A DNA stretch of 64,000 bases from Calvatia gigantea (Eukaryota > Basidiomycota > Agaricomycetes > Agaricales > Lycoperdaceae): positions 372,001 to 436,000 of the forward strand of contig JACAAK010000008.1 of assembly GCA_025093985.1 (NCBI GenBank). The letters are read 5' to 3'. The translations under genes and the position numbers were made by a program. The notes beneath the pieces are model-generated. The model did not search any database and was not told the DNA's origin. It saw only the letters and a program-made list of their open reading frames with translations. This document shows positions 54,110 through 64,000 of this stretch, in pieces (position 1 is the stretch's first letter; each line of letters opens with the position of its first letter).

Positions 54110-54713
54110 GCTCGTTCGCTGTGAGAGAGCTTGAACAACAGCAGGGCTGATGAATTCAATACCTAACAAGGCTAAATTCAAAAATAGACCAGGGTAGCAC
54201 AGCCACTTCTAGAACTCACGCTTAATAATCAAAAAGTATTCGTGGAACAAGAACTCGGAGACCGCGCCCACACCGACAACAGCGCGTTTCACGGCCTACG
54301 TTCTCCTTATAAACTAGGAATCTTCGTCCGCGAAACACCACCCGACGCCACCCTGGGATTTTACATCAACGCTTTCAGATCATACCCAACAGATTAAGCA
54401 ATGGCAAAGTTGACTTCATGTTACTTGCATGGCACACAGCAAGGCACAGTCCATCCCTGATGATGCTACATACCGTACAGGACGACTTGTGGCCTACATT
54501 TTTCGGCCAACTACCGGATTAACATCATTGGACGTTTATATATCTTGTACGCCGCAATTCGGAGTTGTGCTGGTGTTGACACCGCAGAGTTCAAGTAACA
54601 TTCATTACAAGGGGTAAGGTCTATATTTGCAAGAGGTCCAGACTATACAATATTCTGACATATTTATTTCTAGCGATGGAATCAACACATTGGACAAATC
54701 GAAATGAGTTTGA
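54110..54713. other. Interval between MDH 3' end and ABCC 5' end
   Basis: Probably the ABCC promoter and 5' leader. A minus-strand stretch at 54215-54300 reads VVGVGAVSEFLFHEYFLI and could be an upstream coding exon of the ABCC gene, but I could not connect it to MSLCDDK without a stop. A 62-codon plus frame (54429-54617) has no support. Confidence 0.35.
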
Positions 54714-56231
54714 TTAAAGCCTTGCCTCAGTCACAAAGCTAACACCCTGTGGAACGACACCAGTGTCAGTCCAGGATTATTTCTGGGAGGTGACGACTTA
54801 CAGCCGCAATATTCTTGACCAATTCCGGGATAGCAGCCTTGACGAGGTTTTGCTCATCCCCACTAATCTTACCGAGAGGGATTAATCCTAACAACACCCC
54901 CAGGCTTTTCAAAGGCGAATGATTAGAACGTGATGTCAAATTTTCAAAAGAACTTACGCCAAGTTCGACGTTGGAAGAGAAGTAGGCTACCTCCGTACCG
55001 AGCTCCTTGGTGAGGAGGGCACCCCCTTGGGGATCGGCGGCAAGGTTGACATAGGTAGGAGCCACGATGCCCTTCTCGCCTTTCAGGGCCCTCAAAACCT
55101 TAGTAGCAAACTCTGCTCCAGCATACGCCATCGATAAAGTGGCAGAGCCAGCACCGTCTTTGGCCTTCACGACCTCGTCGCCGCCAAACTGGATGCGCTT
55201 GACAAGGGTCTCATAATCCTCGGTAGATAGGCCGGAAGGCAAGGGGTGTGAAGACTGGGAAAGAAGGGGAACAATCTGGGGAGAAACGGAGTTTCGGCCG
55301 GGACCCACGATAAACTATAATGCTCAAGACTCACAGTAACACCACTGTGACCACCGACAACAGGGACAACGATGTCCTTGGCCAAGGCAAGGTTACCAAG
55401 CTTTTCCGCGACGAAGGTTGATGAACGGACGACATCAAGAGTTGTAACACCGAAGAGACTTCACAAACTATATCAGCAACCTGCAAAACTGGATCAAGGA
55501 CTCGCGGGGATCGAATTACCGTTTAGGGTCGAAGACACCGTGCTTCTTAAGGGTCTCGGCGACGATTGGCACAGTGGAATTGACAGGATTAGAGATGACG
55601 AGAACGAAAGCCTTGGGACAAGTGGTTGCAATACCAGTAGCAAGGTCTCTGACAATACCAGCATTTATCTAGATGTACCAAGGTCAGTGGGACACACTGG
55701 AAGGGAACTAACGACGTTACCTTGAATAAATCGTCTCTGCCATTACCAGCATACTTGAGCGTCTATAAATACAAAAATAGCATACAATGATTACCTTGTC
55801 ATCTGATGTAGACGCCATTAATTAGCTCGACGCTTGGAGGAAATAAGGTGCAATAAGTGCGTACACCGGGTTTACGAGGTACGCCAGCGGGAATGACAAC
55901 GATCTCAGCGCCCTTGAGAGTTTTGGCAAGACCGTCATTGGGGGGTAAGTAACCCTCAATCTTGGCCGGAGTTGAGATGTGCGAGAGATCAGCAGCAACG
56001 CCGGGCGTGTTGACGATATCATACAAGCCAAGCTACATTATTCTGTTGAGCAAAACCTTCTGCTTCGTTGGTGTCCCCAGTGTGAAATACCTCGTCGATC
56101 AAGGGGTTGCACTTCAACAGAAGGGCCAGGGGCTGGCCAATGCCACCTACACCACCGTAAGCCAACGAGCTCGGGATCTATTCGTCCAACTGCAACATAC
56201 CAGCAGCACCGAGAACGACAGCTTTGACCAT
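54714..56231 (-). CDS. MDH: NAD-malate dehydrogenase, no presequence, PTS1-like end
   Basis: Interconverts malate and oxaloacetate with NAD. It begins directly with the Rossmann fold, [20 protein letters not shown] (ATG at 56229-56231), so no mitochondrial presequence is present. Further motifs: [40 protein letters not shown] (substrate Arg loop), [32 protein letters not shown] (active-site His), [29 protein letters not shown] is split over an 8-nt exon (55795-55802) and a 16-nt exon (55721-55736). One extra base at about 54877 breaks [12 protein letters not shown]. The final exon ends VTEARL, which fits the peroxisomal PTS1 consensus. A cytosolic and/or glyoxysomal role is likely. Confidence 0.93.
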
Positions 56232-59200
56232 TGCGAATGATACGAGCAGATGAAGGTTAGAGGAAAGGGAACAGATGACCAGGTCGGACGCAGCCGTGCG
56301 ATGTATATCTTCGTGGTGATAACACGCACGTGATTTCTGTCTCTCGCTGTGCTGTGGACTATGCTTGAGGTAAGTTCTAATTTTGAGGTATTCCTCTCAC
56401 ACAACGAACACTCTGGCCCGCATGTAAGCATTATCTGCCATTCTAATTGGCTAAAAACGCTGTAACCTACTTAGAAACAACATGGTGACGAAATGATCAG
56501 CTCACTATAATGTCCATCGATTCAGTCACATTCTCACTTTCGTCAGTCGTCGTTCGTTTTCTATGATCAGTTGCCACGTCCTCTGGCATTAATCGGCCTT
56601 GGCGCTTTGTTCAAGGCAAAAGGACCTACGGCTCGCAGATAATTTCGGCATTTCCGTTGTGGGCATCTCCACGGCCGACAACACATTCGGGATGGACTCC
56701 TTCAATCTCGTGGACAACCGGGTGGCTGACAGCTTTACCCTAGGTATGCCTGTGCGACGATTTGCCAGTCACCTTAATGATATCATTACCTACTATCTAC
56801 GAAACGCACAAGCTTCAAGTGGGTCCGAAAACTACGATACGGGGCCCTCTTGACACTCGACGATGATGATTACACTTCAGCCCTTATCTCGATAGCTTTT
56901 GGGGTTTGATCTGCAAACTCAACGTCACCAATTGTGTCCACTCGACGACGGTATTCAAGGAAGTGCACACTAATCTCGCCACCGGGCTCTCCCGCTCCAG
57001 AGGACTCTCTACTTGGGTACTTCCGGATCACGACGCCTTCGCCCGCGGTGAGCTTTGGACAACCGGGAACCCGATTCATCGATCAGGTCGGGATGTTCAA
57101 CGAAACACAAGTGTCACTTGCACGACCGTTTAGGGAAACTATGGTTTGTACCACAGTGGGACCGAGTTGATATAGCGTTGACTTCACCCCCAAATGTACA
57201 GTTCTATTTCACGTTAGTGGGATACGAGCTCTCAAGGCATTGTTGGCAGGACAGAGGGATTTGTTCCTGCTGTGGTGCCGGTGACGGTATCATTGAGGTA
57301 AGCCAGTCAATTTATTGCAGCGCTTCCGGGATTGGTGCGCTTCATCTCCAGACAAGCGAGATCAAGGACTGACGTTACTGAATAGCCACGCAGAGCTTTC
57401 CGTGCAGATTATTAGAAACCTGAACTGTGCGTGGATATTGCCGGCTGCGTACCACGGCTACCATCGCCATCACGATGACCTTGTAGTAATTGTAATGCTC
57501 CTTTGCATTACTTACCTATGAAGAAACTTCGCAGTACTTGGATTTCCCCGATCGCGCATTCTTCAGATCTTCTCGGATGTAATCGGTTCCTGTCAATTTC
57601 ACTTTATTCAATGAAGCCCACGTCCAGCCTCACTCCATCAAGGAGAACTCGAAAGAAAAGGAACACAAAAGAAAGAAACCGGGGTATACCGAGTGTGTCA
57701 CGTATTGACATAAAAGGACACCGATTATGTTTTCTTGAATCCATGAGGTTAAAGTATGAGTCAGTCAATTTCTATTCGTAGGGTTAGACGGATGGTCGAA
57801 ATTGGACTGTCGAAAAATCTCGCGGTTTTCGTTCCGCAACCCGAGTTCAGGAACGGCGTCTGCGCACAAGCGAACACAGCACTTTTCGTAGACGATACGA
57901 ACGCCGGAAACTGCGTCGGGGGCCCGAGCCGAAACGGGAGTGTCGACGGAGCCAGGGCCGGCGGCGCTTGGCCTTCAAATCCGAGCATTGGCCGATAATT
58001 GTCTTGGGGTGTTGTCATGCATATGACATCCATACATCAGGTTACAGCGAGGGAGAAGTGCTCTCGCTGTACTCGTTTGAGGTATGAAAAAGCTGAACAC
58101 CCCATGATTCTTCATCCACGAGTTCAACTCAGCATGAGGGTTCCGCTTCAGACAAAACTTGTTCTATTCTTTGCGTTCGGACCTCTCCATCAGAGAGAAT
58201 AGACAAACGCTGGGCCTTGTGCTACACGGATAAAGTTCCCGTTTCGAGAGTCGAGGTCTTGTGCCAGCCGAATTCCATCTGGGTGTCTTCTCCATCGTTC
58301 GAAGTTCAGAAGTGCCCCTCGAGTATCGTTTCTGTCGGAATACTCGGTGGCTTCGACATTCAACTCAAGGGGTAAAATTGATGTACTTTTCTCCCAGACT
58401 TCGGCTATAGCTACCATGCAGCCACAGAAACAATCAATCTGATGACATTTTCCAGTTGAAGACGAGTGAGGTGATGTGCCGTCACCCACTCTATTGTAAT
58501 GCACTTTCCCGGCCAGCCCATACACACCTCGTTTCGCCAATATATTTCCCCAGGTGCGCTAAGTGGAACACTGAAGAAGGGATACTACCGGAGTCATTAT
58601 AGAACATGAAAATACCTGTACTTGAGCACAGAGATTAAACAGAGCACCTATGATGTCATAAACCGATGAATTTCTCCTTGCTATGACATCGCATCCCTCA
58701 TCAAACCGATGGCCCAATCATCCAAGGACGTCACCCACCAGGCTAATGCGCTAACCAAGTTGCAAGACGTATACCACTCCCCCATCGCCATCGCCTCGCC
58801 AGGAGAGTGTCCGTCATTACGAACTCGAACTCGGCCTCCGGCCGGAGGTACCAACAAACCTAAATCCACCTCCGGAGAGGGGCTTGATGAAAAATGAGAA
58901 TGAAAAAAAAAACCAACGCACGGAATTTTAATTAACAACCCAACCCACCAACAACGGACCCGTCTCTCCCCGCTCAGTATCCTGCTGAACTTCCTGAACG
59001 TTACCTCCTGAGCGCCACAAGGGACAATCCGGATGGACGTTGACAAGACAGATTTGGTCGGATGAATGGTCCTGGGTGGTCCTGTAGTTATCCCAGTGGA
59101 GGAGTCCCTTCATCAGCATCAATCTCGGCGACATACACAAACTGATGTTATTGATAAGGGATAATGCAGCACGGAAGGGTGGCCGTCCGTCCTTGGAAGT

Positions 59201-62200
59201 TCCGTGGGTTAGGGATCGTGCGGTTGAGATCGTAGTGGCAGGTGCTGAGAAAGGTTCCGGTGGGCATTTAACTACAATTTCTGCAAAGGGAAGGGGGAAT
59301 TTTATGTTGTTTACGCATTGACAACGACCTCACGGCGGCCGATCCTATCGTAGCGAATTTCATTTCCCCGTGTTGCGCGCGGTGCCACAAAGCATTTAAT
59401 ATCCCAATTTTTTACCCAGCCCACCTGATACCGGGCCCATTGGACGAGAAGCCCCTCGTTCCCTTTCCCCAGAGATGGTGTTATCACAACATCCTTTGAT
59501 ATTCCGTCGCTGTCCCAAAACAAACCGATCACCTGCCAGTGGCCCTCGAGGACAGACATGCATCTGGAAGACTGGACGGCGCGCCTGACACGAGTACTAA
59601 ACTTTAGCCACTAAGCGCCAGAAGTAGTTTATGGAATTATCAGTATTCAATAGCGATGGCACTCGATCAATCTACGCCTCGTTGTAACCTTCCTTGAACC
59701 GTACCGTCTAATTAACGCCTCGATGTTGCTCTTCCAGTTCGTGCTTCTTTATCTTCCGAAGACTCCCAAACCATGTTATTATCGCTTTTCGAAAGAGACT
59801 TTCCCCTTGTCGAACACAGCTGCGGTGAAAGCCCTTTAAGCTCCCTTTGAGCATAAAATATAGGAAGGCTCACACCCTTCCCCTGTCCGATCACGAAAGC
59901 TTAGTAGGGGAAAGACATTTCTGCCCGCTCCAGCAACTTGACAATCACAGAAGATTACCCAGAGAGCGATTCTTAGGGTTCCTTTAGCTATCCTATCTGG
60001 GAGGGATGAACGAGTCCCACACCTTCCCGTTCCTGGAGGGTACCCGGGCTGATATCGAAGATGGCCTGAAACATGAAGTACCGGAGCCGTTGGGTAAAGA
60101 GGCGTTCCAAGGAGCCCAGACTGAGATAAGTAAGTTGAGAAAGTTTGGGAACCAAAACGGCTTTCCGGAAGTACAAGATACCCGTTTGAAATGGGGGTAT
60201 GTGAAATGTTACTGTCGCCGCCCGTCAGTGGCAAATTCGCCAAATTAAAAAGAGAAAGATGCGGTCTTTTTGGTGATATTTCGCCCCCTTGGGTGTCTGT
60301 GGTGCAGTTTGGGTGTGCTATTGAAACTGTAGCTCCTCATGGGATGGTGAAGCGGCTCCAACCAGAGTGAACTTGTTGGCTCCTATTCATTGTCTGATAT
60401 TGAAACGTGGTGCAAGCCTGTTGCCGTTGTCACTGGGGAAGCGAAGTGCTTACCATACAACATCCCCCGTTTCCTTGAGCATGGTCGGAACACGTACCTT
60501 GGGAATATGGAGTCCTCGGCATTTGAATTCAAGTTCCACAACACCGCCCAAAACACGCGCATAAATGGTGTTGCACGAGTGTGCAAGACGTGGGGTAGAC
60601 TCGTGTGCAGACTATGATTAAAAGAGGATCGTCATCCTAACATGCGTCCAGCCGAGATGATCAATATCCTCCACTTTGCAGTCATATGCGTTGTCCGCAG
60701 CAAGGCTGTCAAATACACATCTTGGCCGAAACTTGGTTCCGGTTTCAATATAGATTGCGTGCTTAAGTGCCGGAGGCTGCGCGTGCCGCAAGCGGGCCCA
60801 GCCGCGGACCACCAGAATTAGCCAGCAAGCGTCAAATTTGAAAGCAAGAAGTTGTCAAAATGATCACCACGGAGGCCGTGTGTACCACAAGAACGCAGAA
60901 GAGCCACTGTTCCAACTTGAGCATCCAGAGCCGGGATGAGATTACGATACACAGATCCGAAGAGGTTCCATCCGGTGGAGAGCAGTAGACTGTTGGGCCA
61001 AAGCACGTATATCATCAACAGCGAGCCCGAGTTGTTGATTCGCGTCGTGTTCCTTGGCTATTTTACCTTTTTTTTGGGTTTGATAAGATGATAGACAGGT
61101 TCTATTTGGGATCCAGATTTGTTGCCCGGTGTTGCCTGGCTCGAGTGGGATAGTGTGAGACCAGTGACGGCTGTGTTGGCGAGCCGGATTATACCAGAGC
61201 CAGCCACCAAATTTGTTATTGACTGCGAATCGGGCCCGGCGCCGCCCAAGCGCCAAGCGCGAACGGGCTCAGAGAATGTCTGATATTCAGTCCTGTGCCA
61301 CATACGACCCGGTGCTACTGGCACTAAAAACCTATTGAGCAATATGGTTCTCCGGGGTTTGTTCTGATAAGATTTTTTTTTCTGAAACGCCCGCCAGTTT
61401 CAAAATCAACTGCCTCCGACCGGACTTCTCCCTCGATACGAGTTCGATTAAACTTTCTGAGAGACCTGCATTTCACAAGGTATCTACTTACTTTGTATCG
61501 CTCGGCGTCTGACATTTAGCTAAGTATTTGAACTCGGAATGACCCACACCCTGGAAAATTAGTTCTGTTGGCATGACCCAAGGCATTGACAATGATACTA
61601 AATAGCCACCCGCCTGATGGAATTCTGTCCTACTCTATTCTTAATGTTGCCAAGCCAAAACCAAGCCCCGCCATACTACCTCGATCAGATTAGAGCATGT
61701 ACGACGGGTGACGGGAGGTGACGGGTAGCCCAGTTCTGCGAGCGGATCAGCGCAGACCGGATGCTAAACGCGCTAACGGCTAACGTTAACGCTAAGCAAA
61801 TCAATATAAGTTTCTTGGGAGCCAAGACGCTGAGAAATTAGACCCTAGGAGAGTGATTTTGCCAAGCTCACAAACCAAACTGGACCTCCCCTTCAGAAGC
61901 TTATCTAAAGAGACCATGAAGCTAAACTTCCCAATATCTTGGCACACAATCTTCTCTGTACATATGACAATAAGTTGGTGGGTTCTGATCCTGCGCCAAC
62001 GTAGGGAGTGGCGGGGGAGATAGTAATATGTAGTATGCATAGCCTTATCTATGCGGTAAACGAAATAGTCTTCGCGTTCTCATTATTCAAATAACTGCCT
62101 TTCCACGTCCACGGCCACGTTCACAAAGAACAAAAATATACTGTCCATTGTCAAAACTGGCCCTCCGTGACAAGTCTTCACGTCATCCACATATACGTAA

Positions 62201-63592
62201 ATCCAACTTTTTCACATGCCCATGCTCACTGCCTTCCGCGGAAGCATTCCCTAAATATGCTTTCAGAAGGTTGGAGCTTGGGAAATGTGTATCATGTATG
62301 ATGCTTATATGATGTTTTGGGGATGAATATATAGCACAACAATCTCCTTCTGTCTAGTTCAGTCGCGCAAATCCGAATTGCCCGACAAGTTCGTGTACCC
62401 CAGGCCTTCCCAACGAAACCCAATCCCACGACCCCATGGATGTCGGACTTGAGACATTCGAGCACCACGGAGGTGTACCCCCCAGCGCCACTTGCTTATC
62501 ATCTCCAACTCGTCACACACACACGCATGCACCCCTCATACGTCCAACATCTTCACGTACGAGAACTGCGGAAGTAGCATAGGTCTAAGTGATCATCTAT
62601 CATCAGCCCGTAGAGTACACGCATAGGTGTTCCGCGCGGCTAGGGTGCGAAATACACCCAATCCAATATTCCGGAAGACTCAAGTTTAAGCGAGATATTG
62701 TATCCTTTGTTATAAAGAAGGGGTAGATAATTAAACCCACCTGGTTTTGATTCATTCCATGCCTTCGCTGAAGGGGCCCTCCAGGGAATACATGGGTTTG
62801 GTAAAATTCCTGTTCTAAAGGGAAATTGCAATTCCTATTCCGATGGAGCGGAGGGCAAAGTAATGCCACACGTTGAGGGCAGCCAAGACAATCCCTGGCT
62901 TCATACTTAACACAACTGTTGATCGAGTGTCGACCGTACAGAACTATACCCTAGCACTGTCCTAAGGCTAGGTTCATCGCCACTGCCCCTGCTGGGCCTG
63001 GAGGTTTCTGCGGGCGCTGTTCCCATGCTCAAGGGTTCTCCGACTGATCATTGATCCAAGAAAACTCATCTATTGCAGGTATGTATGTGGGTGGGGGTAA
63101 AAAGTGGTATGACTGGTAGTACAGAGATCGAGTTCGATATAAAACACAAGTAAATGTCCCGTGTTAAAGAAATGGAAAACAACGTGGGGGTTAGGCCACG
63201 AATTGAAGTGGAAGCGTATTGGGGGGAGTAAAAGGGTGGGTTGGTATAAACATCAAGTAATAAATAAGATATAGAAGTTGTTTTGATATGATGGTACAGT
63301 CGTGATTTTATTGCGGGGACAAGAAGAAAAAGTCATGCGATGATGAGGGGTAACGATGATTGATGAATGGCGATGACTGGGAGGCAGGCCCTTTCCGGTA
63401 TTACGCAGCAATACACTAAGCGTAACCGTGAATCATGAGGAAAGTCCGTGACATGAGAAACCGTCCAGTTGAAAAGTGTCAGAGGGATCAAATCAAATCG
63501 TCTGGCAGGCAGTTGACACAAACGAGATAAGCCCCATTTTAAAACACCCAGAAACCCAAAGAAGGAAAATTGGGAAGAGATAGCAAAACCCC
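56232..63592. other. Long gene-poor interval
   Basis: About 7.4 kb without a gene I can defend. The most protein-like stretches are 56599-56853 plus (ADNFGISVVGISTADNTFGM, SFTLGMPVRRFASHLNDII), 56930-57130 plus, 59311-59559 minus (LLVQWARYQVGWVKNWDIK, GNEIRYDRIGRREVVVNA), 60390-60617 plus and 60818-61342 minus. Each is under 120 codons, lacks a recognised domain and could not be extended through introns. I saw no TIR or LTR pairs. A poly-A/T tract lies at 58904-58913 and another near 61371-61380. Confidence 0.4.
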
Positions 63593-64000
63593 TCAGAAGC
63601 CCCCGAGGCAGCCATCATCCTGGAGCGCGAAACTCGAGAACGAGTCGCATAACGACAACGATGTGTTAAACATTGATGTTGTTGTTGTCGATATTGTCGC
63701 TGAACGGCGTTTTGTCGATTTACGACGGGGAGTAATAGCCTCTTCCTCAATGATGTCGGAAGAGGGGTGAATTCGTGACAGGTTATCGTTGTCGCGAGGG
63801 GCAGTCATTTCTGCGCTCCTTACGACGCCTAGGTTTCTCCACATATGCATTCTCCTCATCGACAGAGTAGTAAGGGTATGAGGGGGCGTATGGGAGGAAG
63901 GAGATACGGTCCGCTGTCTCATTGTCTTGGGACTTGAGGCCGAGCTGAGTTGCTGGGCCAAAGAAGAACTCCTGGTTCTCTAGGTTGGGGCTTGGAAAAC
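63593..64000 (-). CDS. 3' end of a gene running off the window (unknown)
   Basis: From the right edge inward the minus strand reads NLENQEFFFGPATQLGLKSQ, RISFLPYAPSYPYYSVDEEN and EKPRRRKERRN. After one probable +1 base near 63815-63825 it continues APRDNDNLSRIHPSSDII, EEEAITPRRKSTKRRSATIS and SLSLCDSFSSFALQDDGCLG to a stop at 63593. The tail is Ser/Arg-rich and probably disordered. The N-terminal part lies outside the window, so no function can be assigned. Confidence 0.5.

Overview
The window looks like nuclear DNA of an agaricomycete (mushroom-forming basidiomycete). Genes carry many short introns of about 45-70 bp and exons down to 5 nt. The gene content fits: an AA9 lytic polysaccharide monooxygenase, a DUF6534-type membrane protein, an ABCC transporter with a TMD0, an Msb1/Mug8-type morphogenesis protein, and tandem NACHT (STAND) NTPases. 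No prokaryotic, organellar or rRNA signal was seen. All family names come from reading the translations; no database search was run.

Layout. 1.7-6.7 kb (+): Msb1/Mug8-like protein with a long Glu/Pro/Val-rich tail. 7.1-11.4 kb (-): glycogen phosphorylase. 12.0-13.4 kb (-): 3-ketodihydrosphingosine reductase. 14.3-15.2 kb (+): AA9 LPMO. 15.4-16.9 kb (-): thioesterase-like protein. 17.7-34.9 kb: accessory region with four NACHT genes on the plus strand, a degenerate fifth copy split by a 597-bp terminal-inverted-repeat element, a truncated copy of the thioesterase 5' end, and low-coding DNA. 37.4-39.7 kb: divergent pair, mitochondrial 2-oxodicarboxylate carrier (-) and SRP9 (+). 41.4-43.6 kb (-): DUF6534-like membrane protein. 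45.6-46.9 kb (+): secreted protein of unknown function. 47.2-54.1 kb (-): full-size ABCC transporter. 54.7-56.2 kb (-): malate dehydrogenase without a presequence and with a PTS1-like C-terminus. 56.2-63.6 kb holds no gene I can defend. The 3' end of a minus-strand gene runs off the right edge.

The housekeeping genes cover carbon storage, TCA/glyoxylate exchange, sphingolipid synthesis, secretion and vacuolar transport, and they do not form an obvious pathway cluster. The distinctive part is the NACHT array. Each intact copy has a 28-31 residue Asn/Ser/Thr-rich N-terminal exon, a NACHT core, and a conserved ~195 residue C-terminal region that shows no WD40, ANK or TPR repeats. The array grew by tandem duplication: one duplication also copied the neighbouring thioesterase promoter and 5' end, and that copy then decayed.

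Two technical points affect every gene model. Many genes carry single-base frame breaks, and nearly all of those I could resolve are +1 insertions beside otherwise intact coding sequence. This looks more like insertion-biased sequencing error than old pseudogenes. Second, several conserved motifs lie on micro-exons of 5, 7, 8, 16 and 18 nt that automated annotation is likely to miss.
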